Positions 8,486-17,640 are shown, numbered from the stretch's first letter. The stretch is 64,000 nt of DNA from Massilia sp. ZL223 (GCF_018119395.1 NZ_JAGPWD010000008.1:1-64000); one strand, 5' to 3'. Notes: generated by a model not told the origin, from the letters alone. Numbers and translations: made by a program.

Positions 8486-8810
8486 GGGTAGTTGTCCGAT
8501 ATCAAGATGACATATTGTGCACTAGTGCACATTCCCCCTGCAATCCTTTCGTCGACCTCCCTCATCGCCGGGCCAAGTTAGTGCTTTTGGGCTATTCCTT
8601 AGGGCAAGTGCGCTCTGTAAACACGCTGCCTGCGCACTGACAGCCTGGCGAAACCACCTTGTACATATTTGCACTGAAGCAGCATAGCGGGCTGTGCATT
8701 TACGCACAAAGGGGTGGGCGATTGTTAGCTATTCAACCAAACCCAACCGAGGCACACTGCTGGGCATGCGAAATCTTGAACGCATGCCTACAAAAAACAA
8801 GGAGACAAGA
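8486..8810. promoter_or_regulatory. Divergent regulatory region with paired TGTGC-N6-GCACA sites
   Basis: No gene is seen in this 325-base gap between the LysR gene and the TonB receptor. It holds a perfect 16-base palindrome TGTGCACTAGTGCACA at 8516-8531, 31 bases upstream of the LysR start codon, and a second site with identical arms, TGTGC-ATTTAC-GCACA, at 8693-8708 on the receptor side. A longer-spaced inverted repeat AGTGCGC...GCGCACT lies at about 8606-8637. The shared arms suggest one dimeric regulator binds both ends of the gap. Confidence 0.55.
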
Positions 8811-11099
8811 ATGCGTCTGACCAAGAAGAAACTGAGCCTGCTGACCCAGTCCGCCATCGCCGTGCTCGCCGTCTCCGGCGGCGGTATCGGTGCGGCCCAC
8901 GCCCAGACCTCCGCCGGCGCCCCGGCCGCCTCGCCGACCGAGGAAGCCGCGCCGGCCAAGGTGGTCGTCACCGCGCGCCGCCGCGAGGAGACCCTGCAGG
9001 ACGTGCCGGTGTCGGTCACCGCCTTCTCGGCAGACCAGCTCTCCAAACAGGCCGTGCCGGACGTGACCGCCCTCGCCCTGGCCCTGCCGAACACCACGCT
9101 CAAGGCTTCGCGCGCCACCAATTCCACCCTGACCGCCTTCATCCGCGGCGTGGGCCAGGCCGACCCGCTGGCCGGCTTCGAGTCCGGCGTCGGCATCTAC
9201 GTCGACGACATCTACCTGGCCCGCCCGCAAGCCGCGGTGGCCGACATCTACGACGTCGAGCGCATCGAAGTGCTGCGCGGCCCGCAAGGCACCCTATACG
9301 GCCGCAACACCATCGGCGGCGCGGTCAAGTACGTGACCCGCAAGCTCGGTCCGAAGCGCGACGTGCGCCTGCGCGCCACCGTCGGCAACTACGACCAGCG
9401 CGAAGTCGTGGTCACCGCCAGCACCCCGCTGACCGACACCGCGCGCGTCGGCGGCACCTTCGCCCGCTTCAAGCGCGACGGCTTCGGCACCAACCTGTTC
9501 ACCGGCAAGGGCAACTACGACAAGGACGTCACCGCGGCCCGCCTGTCGGCCGAGTTCACCCCGAACCAGGACCTGTTCATCCGCATCGCCGGCGACATCA
9601 CCCAGGACGATTCGAACCCGAAGAACGGCCACCGCCTGATTGTCGGCCGCACCAGCGGCGCCCCGATCCTGTCGAACGAATTCGACACCCGCGGCAACCT
9701 GACCAAGGCCCTGGGCCACGACCAGGACGTCAAGGCCTACGGCGTCTCGGCTACCGTCGAATACACCATCAACCCGGCCTGGACCCTGAAATCGATCACC
9801 GCCGCGCGCAAGGACCGTTCCTACGCCCCGATCGACTTCGACGCCCTGCCGGTGGTCGACATGGAAGTGCCGGCCCTGTACAAGAACAAGCAGTTCAGCC
9901 AGGAATTCAACCTGACCTACACGGGCGAGCGCGTGCAGGGCGTGGCCGGCGTCTACTTCATGGACGCCAACGCCTTCAACCACTTCGACACCATCCTGGC
10001 CGGCGCCTTCCCGTCCTCGACCTACACGATGGGCGACATCGACACCAAGGCCTGGGCGGTGTATGCCGACGGCAGCTACAACTTCACCGACGCCCTGAGC
10101 GTGTCGCTGGGCGGCCGCTACACGGTCGACAAGCGCGAAGCCGAGATCCTGCGCCAGATCTACTTCGGCCTGGGCGGCTCGCCGCAGCTGGGCAACCCGA
10201 GCGCGATCCTGTTCCGCACCGATACCGACCTGCGTGGCGGCGTGCTCGAGCGCGAAGACAAGAAGTTTACCCCGCGCGTTGCCGTGAACTGGAAGATGAA
10301 CCAGGACCACAACGTCTACGCCTCCTACTCGGAAGGCTTCAAGGGCGGCGGCTTCGACCCGCGCCTGAACGTGGTCGGCACCCGCATCCCGCTGTCGACC
10401 GCGCGCGCGGGCTATGCGCCGGAAACCATCGAGACCTACGAACTGGGCCTGAAGTCGGCCTTCAACGGCGGCCGCATCACCACCAACGCCGCCGTGTTCT
10501 ACAGCGACTACCAGGACGTGCAGATCCCGGGCTCGGTGGCGATCGACACCAACGGCGACGGCCGCGACGACAGCTTCGCCGGCGTGACCACCAACGCCGG
10601 CAAGGCCAAGATCAAGGGCGTGGAACTGGAAGCCATCGCCAACCTGACCCGCAACTTCATGATCGCCGGCATGTACAGCTACATCGACGCCGAGTACAAG
10701 GAGTACATCGTTGCCGGCGTGAACGTGGCGGGCCAGCGCACCTTCCAGAACACCCCGAAGAACTCGGCCAACCTGCGCGCCAACTACGACTTCGACCTGC
10801 CGGTCGGCCCGCACAGCGGCAAGCTCTCGCTGATCGGCAGCTGGTCGTACAAGGGCTCCACCGCCCAGTTCGAGACCCGTTCGCTGCTGGACCAGGAGTC
10901 CTACCGCATCTGGGACGCCAGCATCGTCTGGACCCGCACCGACGGCAAGATCCGCGCCGGCCTGCACGGCAAGAACCTGGGCGACACCCGCTACAAGACC
11001 GCAGGCTACCTGTTCCCGACCCTGGGCAACGAGGGCACGCTGACGGCCTTCTACGGCAACCCGCGCACCGTCTCGGCGACTGTCGAGTATCGCTTCTGA
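8811..11099 (+). CDS. TonB-dependent outer-membrane receptor
   Basis: 762 aa receptor for active uptake across the outer membrane. Signal peptide with basic start (MRLTKKKLSLL) and cleavage after AHA near residue 31; plug domain beginning VVVTARRREETLQDVPVSVT; barrel running to a terminal aromatic, VSATVEYRF. The start at 8811 is chosen over an in-frame upstream ATG because AAGGAG lies at 8799-8804 and the signal peptide begins there. Divergent LysR gene upstream; hydrolase and ABC transporter genes downstream. Ligand unknown; no FecR-type N-terminal signalling extension is seen. Confidence 0.9.
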   Translation: MRLTKKKLSLLTQSAIAVLAVSGGGIGAAHAQTSAGAPAASPTEEAAPAKVVVTARRREETLQDVPVSVTAFSADQLSKQAVPDVTALALALPNTTLKASRATNSTLTAFIRGVGQADPLAGFESGVGIYVDDIYLARPQAAVADIYDVERIEVLRGPQGTLYGRNTIGGAVKYVTRKLGPKRDVRLRATVGNYDQREVVVTASTPLTDTARVGGTFARFKRDGFGTNLFTGKGNYDKDVTAARLSAEFTPNQDLFIRIAGDITQDDSNPKNGHRLIVGRTSGAPILSNEFDTRGNLTKALGHDQDVKAYGVSATVEYTINPAWTLKSITAARKDRSYAPIDFDALPVVDMEVPALYKNKQFSQEFNLTYTGERVQGVAGVYFMDANAFNHFDTILAGAFPSSTYTMGDIDTKAWAVYADGSYNFTDALSVSLGGRYTVDKREAEILRQIYFGLGGSPQLGNPSAILFRTDTDLRGGVLEREDKKFTPRVAVNWKMNQDHNVYASYSEGFKGGGFDPRLNVVGTRIPLSTARAGYAPETIETYELGLKSAFNGGRITTNAAVFYSDYQDVQIPGSVAIDTNGDGRDDSFAGVTTNAGKAKIKGVELEAIANLTRNFMIAGMYSYIDAEYKEYIVAGVNVAGQRTFQNTPKNSANLRANYDFDLPVGPHSGKLSLIGSWSYKGSTAQFETRSLLDQESYRIWDASIVWTRTDGKIRAGLHGKNLGDTRYKTAGYLFPTLGNEGTLTAFYGNPRTVSATVEYRF

Positions 11100-11160
11100 C
11101 GGTCTGCCCGGCGGCCTCTGTCCGAGAGCCGCCGCATGCGGGCACAGTTAGCAGAAAAAC

Positions 11161-11243
11161 CGTCGTCCCGGCGACGGCCGGGACCTAAGTTGAGCGTCTC
11201 GACGGCGTGTATAACTTAGGTTCCGGCCTTCGCCGGAACGACG
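11161..11243. repeat. Paired 31-bp palindromic repeat, locus A
   Basis: Two 31-base palindromic units, 11161-11191 (CGTCG...AAGTT) and 11213-11243 (AACTT...CGACG), separated by 21 bases. The second unit is identical to the first unit of locus C at 28729. Here the AAGTT/AACTT ends face each other, the reverse of the other three loci. The pair lies between the TonB receptor and the hydrolase operon and could act as a transcription barrier or RNA-stabilising hairpin. Confidence 0.85.
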
Positions 11244-11315
11244 TTCGAGGGCTAACTCAGCGGCTTTTGCCGCGGGGGCTACCTTTACCACATCGAATCC
11301 ACAGGATAAGCCAGC

Positions 11316-12206
11316 GTGTCCACCTACACACCAATCAGCTATACGAGCGGCGACGGGCTGGCGCTGTACGCACGCGACTATGCGGCCACCGCCAGTCCCG
11401 GGGCCGCGCCAGGCCCGGCCCGGCTGCCGGTGATCTGCATCCACGGCCTGACCCGCAATTCGTCCGACTTCGACGAAGTCGCGCCGGTGATCGCGGCCCT
11501 GGGCCGGCGCGTGATCGCCGTCGACGTGCGCGGCCGCGGCCACTCGGCGCGCGACCCCAACCCGGCCAACTACTCGCCCATGGTCTACGCCGGCGACATC
11601 ATCAAGCTGATGAACGACCTGGGCATCGCGCGCGCCGTCTTCATCGGCACCTCGATGGGCGGCCTGATCACCATGACCCTGGCGGCGCGCCGCCTGGACC
11701 TGATCGCCGCCGCCATCATCAACGACATCGGCCCGGTCATGTCGCCGCGCGGCCTGGACCGCATCGCCGGCTATGCCGGCAAGTCCGCCGCCGTCGCTTC
11801 CTGGCCCGAGGCCGCCAGCCATGTACGCGACATCAATCTCTGCGCCTTCCCCGCCAACTCCGACGACGAGTGGGACAAGTGGGCGCGCCGCGCCTTCGAG
11901 CAGCGCGACGACGGCTTGTTGAGCCCACGCTACGATCCGAACATTGCGCACGCCCTGCAAACGGGTAAACTTCCCCCGACCTCGCTGGCGGCGCGCATGG
12001 CCTTCCGGCGCCTGGCGCGGCGCCGCCCCACCCTGCTGGTACGGGGCACGCTGTCGGACCTGGTCGAACCCGAACAGGCGGCCTGGATGCGCAAGGCCGC
12101 CCCGGAGCTGCAGTATGTGGAAGTACCGAATGTCGGCCATGCGCCGATGCTGACCGAGCCCGAGGCGCTGGATGCCATCCGCGCCTTCCTGGCCCAGGTA
12201 CCCTGA
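11316..12206 (+). CDS. Alpha/beta-fold hydrolase
   Basis: 296 aa, probably cytoplasmic: no signal peptide is seen. Alpha/beta hydrolase core with oxyanion segment ICIHGLTRN near residue 40, nucleophile elbow GTSMGG near 111, and C-terminal catalytic His in NVGHAPML. Starts with GTG (MSTYTPISYTS). It is 20 bases upstream of the substrate-binding protein gene, so it is the first gene of the ABC operon. The likely role is hydrolysis of an ester, lactone or C-C bond in the imported compound; the substrate cannot be told. Confidence 0.82.
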   Translation: MSTYTPISYTSGDGLALYARDYAATASPGAAPGPARLPVICIHGLTRNSSDFDEVAPVIAALGRRVIAVDVRGRGHSARDPNPANYSPMVYAGDIIKLMNDLGIARAVFIGTSMGGLITMTLAARRLDLIAAAIINDIGPVMSPRGLDRIAGYAGKSAAVASWPEAASHVRDINLCAFPANSDDEWDKWARRAFEQRDDGLLSPRYDPNIAHALQTGKLPPTSLAARMAFRRLARRRPTLLVRGTLSDLVEPEQAAWMRKAAPELQYVEVPNVGHAPMLTEPEALDAIRAFLAQVP

Positions 12207-12226
12207 GACAGAACAAGGAGACAAGC

Positions 12227-13426
12227 ATGAACCACCTGATCAAACCCCTCGCCGTCGCCATCGTGGCAGCCTTCGCCGCCACCGCCGCGCCAAGCGTCCT
12301 GGCCCAGGGCAAGGACCTGAAGGTCGCCCTCATCGCGGGCAAGACCGGCGCGCTGGAAGCCTACGCGAAGGAGACCGAGACCGGCTTCATGATGGGTCTC
12401 GAATACCTCACCGGCGGCAAGATGGAGATCAACGGCCGCAAGATCAAGGTGATCGTCAAGGACGACCAGAGCAAGCCGGACCTGGGCCGCACGCTGCTGG
12501 CCGAAGCCTATGGCGACGACAAGGTCGACATCGCGGTCGGCACCACCTCGTCCGGTTCGGCGCTGGCGATGCTGCCGGTCGCCAAGGAATACCGCAAGGT
12601 CTTGATCGTGGAACCGGCCGTGGCCGACGCCATCACCGGCGACAAGTGGAATAAATACATCTTCCGCACTGCGCGCAGCTCGATGCAGGACGCGCTGGCC
12701 GCCGCCTCCACCCTGAAGTCGGGCAGCGTCGGCTTCCTGGCCCAGGACTATGCCTTCGGCCGCGACGCCATCAAGGCCGGCAAGGAAGCCCTGGCGGCCA
12801 CCGGCAGCAAGGCCAAGGTGGTGCACGAGGAATACGCGCCCATGACCACCACCGACTTCACCGCCTCGACCCAGCGCCTGTTCGACGCGCTCAAGGACAA
12901 GCCGCAGCCGCGCGTTCTGGCCATCGTCTGGGCCGGCCCGAACCCGATGAACAAGATCGCCGACATGCAGCCGCAGCGCTACGGCATCGCCCTGGCCCCG
13001 GGCGGCAACATCCTGCCGGTGATGAAGACCTGGAAGAGCTACGCCGGCACCGAAGGCACCATTTATTACTACTACGCCTTCCCGAAGAACAAGATGAACG
13101 ACTGGCTGGTGGCCGAGCACACCAAGCGCTTCAAGGCCCCGCCCGACATGTTCACCGCCGGCGGCATGGCCGCGGCCAGCGCCGTCTACACGGCCCTGTC
13201 CAAGGCCCCGAACGGCAACGGCGACCAGATGGCGGCCGCGATGGAGGGCATGAGCTTCGAGACCCCGAAAGGCACGATGAGCTTCCGCAAGGAAGACCAC
13301 CAGGCGATCCAGCCGATGTACCACTTCCGCATCAAGAAGGACCAGAAGAACGAGTGGGACCTGCTGGAACTGGTGCGCGAGATCCCGGCTTCCGAGATGC
13401 CTCTGCCGGTGCGGAACAAGCGCTGA
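12227..13426 (+). CDS. ABC transporter substrate-binding protein, branched-chain amino acid/amide type
   Basis: 399 aa periplasmic binding protein: signal peptide ending VLAQ near residue 27, then a LivJ-like ligand-binding fold (DLKVALIAGKTGALEAYAKE). AAGGAG precedes the ATG. It begins a contiguous transporter set with ATPases at 13428 and 14191 and permeases at 14967 and 16007. Members of this family bind branched-chain amino acids, amides, urea or aromatic acids, so the ligand must be decided from context; the neighbouring hydrolase and outer-membrane receptor argue for something other than leucine. Confidence 0.88.
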   Translation: MNHLIKPLAVAIVAAFAATAAPSVLAQGKDLKVALIAGKTGALEAYAKETETGFMMGLEYLTGGKMEINGRKIKVIVKDDQSKPDLGRTLLAEAYGDDKVDIAVGTTSSGSALAMLPVAKEYRKVLIVEPAVADAITGDKWNKYIFRTARSSMQDALAAASTLKSGSVGFLAQDYAFGRDAIKAGKEALAATGSKAKVVHEEYAPMTTTDFTASTQRLFDALKDKPQPRVLAIVWAGPNPMNKIADMQPQRYGIALAPGGNILPVMKTWKSYAGTEGTIYYYYAFPKNKMNDWLVAEHTKRFKAPPDMFTAGGMAAASAVYTALSKAPNGNGDQMAAAMEGMSFETPKGTMSFRKEDHQAIQPMYHFRIKKDQKNEWDLLELVREIPASEMPLPVRNKR

Positions 13427-13427
13427 C

Positions 13428-14219
13428 ATGAGCTCGTTCGTTTCGCAGCCCGCTGTGCAGCCCTCCTTGTCCACCCGCGACCTGACGATCCGCTTCGGCG
13501 GCCACGTCGCGGTGAACGCGGTGACGGCCGATTTCTACCCCGGTACCCTGACCGTGATCGTCGGTCCCAACGGCGCCGGCAAGACGACCTACTTCAACCT
13601 GGTGTCGGGCCAGCTGCCCGCCACCTCCGGCAAGGTGTTCGTCAAGGGCCTTGACGTCACCCGCGCGGGTCCGGCGCGCCGCACCCGCATGGGCATCGGC
13701 CGCGCCTTCCAGCTGACCAACCTGTTCCCGAACCTGACGGTGATCGAGAACGTGCGCCTGGCGGTGCAGAGCCGCGCCGGCATGGGCCTGAACTTCTTCT
13801 CGATCTGGTCCAGCCACAAGGAGCTGATCGCGCGCGCGGAGCACTACCTGGAACGCGTGTCCCTCATGGGCCGGCGCGACATGCACGTGGGCGGCCTGTC
13901 GCACGGCGACCAGCGCAAGCTGGAGGTGGCGATCCTGCTGGCGCTGGAGCCCGAGATCATGATGTTCGACGAACCCACCGCCGGCATGAGCGTGGACGAG
14001 GTGCCGGTTGTGCTCGACCTGATCCAGAAAGTGAAGATCGAAGCCAACAAGACCGTGCTGCTGGTCGAGCACAAGATGGACGTGGTGCGCCAGCTGGCGG
14101 ACCGCATCGTCGTGCTGGTGAACGGCACCCTGGTCGCGGACGGCAAGCCCGTCGAAGTGATGCAATCGAAGATCGTACAGGAAGCCTATCTTGGAACATC
14201 CGAACCCCAACATGCTTAA
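13428..14219 (+). CDS. ABC transporter ATP-binding protein, LivG type
   Basis: 263 aa ATPase. Walker A GPNGAGKTT at about residue 46, a LivG-type segment GRAFQLTNLFPNLTVIENV, signature GGLSHGDQRKLEVA (LSHGDQ in place of LSGGQ) and Walker B IMMFDEPTAGMS. Starts one base after the binding-protein stop. The Q-loop and H-loop (LLVEHKMD) are present, so it looks catalytically intact. Its 3' end overlaps the second ATPase gene. Confidence 0.9.
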   Translation: MSSFVSQPAVQPSLSTRDLTIRFGGHVAVNAVTADFYPGTLTVIVGPNGAGKTTYFNLVSGQLPATSGKVFVKGLDVTRAGPARRTRMGIGRAFQLTNLFPNLTVIENVRLAVQSRAGMGLNFFSIWSSHKELIARAEHYLERVSLMGRRDMHVGGLSHGDQRKLEVAILLALEPEIMMFDEPTAGMSVDEVPVVLDLIQKVKIEANKTVLLVEHKMDVVRQLADRIVVLVNGTLVADGKPVEVMQSKIVQEAYLGTSEPQHA

Positions 14220-14958
14220 ACCTGCGGCGCCCGGCGGTGAACCCCTGCTGACGCTGTCCGGCGTGCATACCCACATCGGCCAGTACCACATCCTGCAGGG
14301 CGTGGACCTGGTGGTGCCGCGCGGCGGCCTGTCCATCCTGCTGGGCCGTAACGGCGCCGGCAAGACCACCACCCTGCGCACCATCATGGGCCTGTGGAAG
14401 GCCAGCAGCGGCAGCATCCGCTTCGACGGCAAGGACATCACGAAGATGGCCACGCCCGACATCGCGCGCGCCGGCATCGCCTATGTCCCGGAAAGCATGG
14501 CCGTGTTCTCCGACCTGACCGTGCGCGAGAACCTGCACCTGGCGGCGCGCAGCGGCCCGCTGGACCAGGCGCGCGTGGACTGGATCTGCGGCTTCTTCCC
14601 GGCCCTGAAGAAATTCTGGAACTACCCGGCGGGGAATCTCTCCGGCGGACAGAAGCAGATGGTGGCGATCGCCCGCGCGATCGTCGAGCCGCGCAAGCTC
14701 CTGCTGGTCGACGAACCGACCAAGGGCCTGGCGCCGGCCATCGTGCAAAGCCTGATGGCGGCCTTCCGCGAGCTGAAGGAAACCGACACCACCATCCTGC
14801 TGGTCGAGCAGAACTTCAACTTCGTGCGCACGCTCGGCGACACGGTCAGCGTGATGGACGACGGCCGCGTCGTGCACGCCGGCTCGATGGCGGAACTGGC
14901 CGACGACGAGACGCTGCAGCAGCGACTGCTGGGCCTCTCGCTCGACTCCCACCAATAG
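14191..14958 (+). CDS. ABC transporter ATP-binding protein, LivF type
   Basis: 255 aa ATPase with Walker A GRNGAGKTT near residue 52, signature LSGGQKQMVAIARAI and Walker B LLLVDEPTKGLAP. The start taken here is a TTG at 14191 preceded by CAGGAAG, overlapping the LivG gene by 29 bases; an ATG at 14212 is the alternative start and would still overlap. The pair of ATPases is the usual heterodimer of branched-chain-type transporters. Confidence 0.88.
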   Translation: MEHPNPNMLKPAAPGGEPLLTLSGVHTHIGQYHILQGVDLVVPRGGLSILLGRNGAGKTTTLRTIMGLWKASSGSIRFDGKDITKMATPDIARAGIAYVPESMAVFSDLTVRENLHLAARSGPLDQARVDWICGFFPALKKFWNYPAGNLSGGQKQMVAIARAIVEPRKLLLVDEPTKGLAPAIVQSLMAAFRELKETDTTILLVEQNFNFVRTLGDTVSVMDDGRVVHAGSMAELADDETLQQRLLGLSLDSHQ

Positions 14959-14966
14959 GACACTCC

Positions 14967-16004
14967 ATGAGCGCATCCCTCCCTGTTGCCACCCCGGCCG
15001 CCCCGCCCGCCGACACCGCGCTGCCGGCCGCCAAACGCGACATCGCACCGCTGCTGCTGGTGCCGGCGCTGATGCTGGCCGCGCTGCCCTTCTGCGGCAG
15101 CTTCCCCACCTGGGTCACCCTGACCGTCGCCGGCCTGGCGATGGGCATGATGATCTTCATCATGGCCAGCGGCCTGACCCTGGTCTTCGGCCTGATGAGC
15201 GTGCTGAACTTCGGCCATGGCGCCTTCGTCTCGGTCGGCGCCTTCACCGCCACCCTGGTGCTGCTGCCGATGCGCGGCTGGCTCGAGATGGACTCCCTGT
15301 TGATCAACCTCGGCGTGCTGGCGCTGGCGGTGACGGTGGCGATGCTGGCCACCGCCCTGATGGGCTGGGCCTTCGAGCGCCTCATCATCAAGCCGGTCTA
15401 CGGCCAGCACCTGAAGCAGATCCTGATCACCATGGGCGGCATGATCGTGGCCGAACAGCTGATCCACGTGATCTGGGGCGCCGAGACCATCGCCCTGCCA
15501 CTGCCGACCGCCCTGCGCGGCGCGATCCTGATGGGCGACGCCGCCATCGAGAAGTACCGCCTGGTGGCCGTGGTGGTCGGCCTGGTGGTGTTCGTGGCCA
15601 TGTTCCTGACTCTGAACCGCACCAAGATCGGCCTGCTGATCCGCGCCGGCGTCGAGAACGGCGAGATGGTCGAAGCCCTCGGCTACCGCATCCGCCGCCT
15701 GTTCGTGGCGGTGTTCGCGGCCGGCTCGGCGCTGGCCGGCCTGGGCGGCGTGCTGTGGGGCCTGTACAAGGAAACCCTGTCGGCTGCGATGGGCGGCGAG
15801 ATGATGGTCATGATCTTCATCGTCATCATCATCGGCGGCCTCGGCTCGGTGGGCGGCTGCTTCATCGGCGCCCTCCTGATGGCCCTGGTGGCCAACTACG
15901 CCGGCTTCCTGGCGCCCAAGGTCGCGCTGGTGTCGAACATCATCCTGATGATCGCCGTCCTGCTGTGGCGTCCGGCCGGTCTCTATTCGAAAATGCGGGG
16001 TTGA
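14967..16004 (+). CDS. ABC transporter permease, LivH type
   Basis: 345 aa inner-membrane permease. After a hydrophilic Ala/Pro-rich N-terminus (residues 1-25) come about eight hydrophobic segments. Family segments include GLTLVFGLMSVLNFGHG near residue 70 and VIIIGGLGSVGGCFIGALL near 290. TAGGA lies six bases before the ATG, 8 bases after the LivF stop. The frame is open upstream but overlaps the ATPase gene, so the ATG at 14967 is preferred. Confidence 0.9.
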   Translation: MSASLPVATPAAPPADTALPAAKRDIAPLLLVPALMLAALPFCGSFPTWVTLTVAGLAMGMMIFIMASGLTLVFGLMSVLNFGHGAFVSVGAFTATLVLLPMRGWLEMDSLLINLGVLALAVTVAMLATALMGWAFERLIIKPVYGQHLKQILITMGGMIVAEQLIHVIWGAETIALPLPTALRGAILMGDAAIEKYRLVAVVVGLVVFVAMFLTLNRTKIGLLIRAGVENGEMVEALGYRIRRLFVAVFAAGSALAGLGGVLWGLYKETLSAAMGGEMMVMIFIVIIIGGLGSVGGCFIGALLMALVANYAGFLAPKVALVSNIILMIAVLLWRPAGLYSKMRG

Positions 16005-16006
16005 CC

Positions 16007-17086
16007 ATGCTCTACCGCCTTCTTTCCGGCGACAAGCCGCGCAGCCGCGCGCTGTCCGCCGTCCTGCTCCTGATCTTCCTGGGACTGGCCTTCGCCCCCT
16101 TCCTGACCTCGGGAGCGCGTCCGCTCAATACAGCGGCCACGATCTGCGTCTACATCGTGCTGGTGGCGTCCTACGACCTGCTGCTCGGCTATACCGGCAT
16201 CGTGTCCTTCGCCCACACGATGTTCTACGGGATAGGCGCCTACGGCATCGGCATCGGGCTGTCGCGGGTCGACGAGCCCACCTGGAGCGCCGCCCTCGGC
16301 GGCCTGGGCCTGGCCCTGCTGCTGGCGCTCGCGCTGGCCCTGGTCGTCGGCCTGTTCGCCCTGCGCGTGCGCGCCATCTTCTATGCCATGATCACCCTGG
16401 CCGTCGCCTCCTCGTTCGCGGTGCTGGCCTCGCAGCTGTCGGACATTACCGGCGGCGAGGACGGCGTCACCTTCAGCGTGCCGGAAGTGCTGTCGCCCGG
16501 CTTCCAGCTGGTGGAGGACGAAGTCTTCGGACGCTCGATCGACGGCAAGCTGCTCACCTATTACCTGGTGTTCTTCGGCTGCCTGCTGCTCTTCCTGTTC
16601 CTGCTGCGCCTGGTGAACTCGCCCTTCGGCCGCGTGCTGCAGGCGGTGCGCGAGAACGAGTTCCGCGCCGAGGCGCTGGGCTACCGCACCATGGTCTACC
16701 GCATCTGGGCCAACTGCTTCGCGGCGCTGGTGGCGGCGCTGGCCGGCGCGCTGATGGCGCTGTGGCTGCGCTACGTGGGTCCCAAGACCTCGCTGGGCTT
16801 CGAGGTGATGACCGACATCCTCCTGATCGTCGTGATCGGCGGCATGGGCACCATGTACGGCGCGGTGGTGGGCGCGGCGCTGTTCATCATCGCCCAGAAC
16901 TACCTGAAGGAGCTGATGGCGCACGGCTCGAGCGCGCTGGAAGGCGTGCCGGTGCTGGCCGCCGCCCTGCACCCGGACCGCTGGATGCTGTGGCTGGGCG
17001 TGCTGTTCGTGCTGTCGATCTACTTCTTCCCGATCGGGATCGTGGGCAAGCTGAGGCTGCGCAGCTACCTGGCGGCGCGGCGCTAG
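16007..17086 (+). CDS. ABC transporter permease, LivM type
   Basis: 359 aa second permease of the transporter. Multiple membrane segments, with the family stretches YDLLLGYTGIVSFAHTMFYG near residue 55 and ILLIVVIGGMGTMYGAVVG near 270. It starts two bases after the LivH stop and is the last gene of the operon; a strong intrinsic terminator follows at 17109. Confidence 0.9.
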   Translation: MLYRLLSGDKPRSRALSAVLLLIFLGLAFAPFLTSGARPLNTAATICVYIVLVASYDLLLGYTGIVSFAHTMFYGIGAYGIGIGLSRVDEPTWSAALGGLGLALLLALALALVVGLFALRVRAIFYAMITLAVASSFAVLASQLSDITGGEDGVTFSVPEVLSPGFQLVEDEVFGRSIDGKLLTYYLVFFGCLLLFLFLLRLVNSPFGRVLQAVRENEFRAEALGYRTMVYRIWANCFAALVAALAGALMALWLRYVGPKTSLGFEVMTDILLIVVIGGMGTMYGAVVGAALFIIAQNYLKELMAHGSSALEGVPVLAAALHPDRWMLWLGVLFVLSIYFFPIGIVGKLRLRSYLAARR

Positions 17087-17108
17087 CGCGCCGTTTCTTC
17101 TGTCGTTC

Positions 17109-17133
17109 AAGCCTCCTTCGGGAGGCTTTTTTT
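17109..17133 (+). terminator. Intrinsic terminator of the hydrolase/ABC operon
   Basis: Stem AAGCCTCC / GGAGGCTT with loop TTCG-like bases, followed by seven T residues, 22 bases after the permease stop. Textbook rho-independent form. Confidence 0.85.
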
Positions 17134-17271
17134 GTGCCCGCCAGGCGACCGCGCCGCCGGCAGACGGTTCCGCCACAGCGTTTGCGCATAGTCCGGCGCT
17201 GTCCGCCTTCTCGCCACTAACATGGGAACGGCACTCGTCCAATCATGGCTTGGCCCTACGCGGAGTCGTCC

Positions 17272-17586
17272 ATGCATCAAGCACTCCTCCACCTGGCGGC
17301 AGCCGTCCTCGCCGCGGCCGCTTTCTCACCCATAAATGCACATGCCATGCCGGTCCTGCTGGCCGACAGGCATGCGGACAGCCACAGCATCTTCGCCGGC
17401 AGCGAGCCAGTCAAGGCCGGCGCCGGGGTCCAGCCCTGTCTCGCCTTGGACATGGATGTCCTGCGTGCGGAGCGCACCGGCGCGGACGACGCGCTGGCAT
17501 GGCTGCTGATCACGGGCGGCGCCGCGCTGCTGGCTTTCGCCCGGCGCCCGGCCGCGCGTATCCGGGCAAAGACACCAGGGCCATGA
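17272..17586 (+). CDS. Small exported protein of unknown function
   Basis: 104 aa, not recognised. Begins MHQALLHLAAAVLAAAAFSP with a probable cleavage after AHA near residue 24, then a short polar region and a C-terminal hydrophobic stretch (LAWLLITGGAALLAFA) followed by Arg-rich residues, the general layout of a membrane-anchored or sorted exported protein, but without a recognisable PEP motif. GGAG lies six bases before this ATG, which is why I prefer it to an ATG 27 bases upstream. It stands alone between two terminators. Confidence 0.45.
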   Translation: MHQALLHLAAAVLAAAAFSPINAHAMPVLLADRHADSHSIFAGSEPVKAGAGVQPCLALDMDVLRAERTGADDALAWLLITGGAALLAFARRPAARIRAKTPGP

Positions 17587-17620
17587 AAAAAGGCCGGCCG
17601 CCCCGAGGGACGCCGGCCTT
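17586..17620 (-). terminator. Intrinsic terminator after ppa
   Basis: On the minus strand the 9-bp stem AAGGCCGGC / GCCGGCCTT is followed by a run of T residues, about 20 bases after the ppa stop. It abuts the stop codon of the convergent small ORF. Confidence 0.8.
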
Positions 17621-17640
17621 CTGTACGGCACGGAGCGAAC

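Noticed and set aside
9294..10967. A 557-codon open frame opposite the TonB receptor
   Set aside because: Antisense shadow with no start context and atypical composition; the receptor explains the codon pattern.
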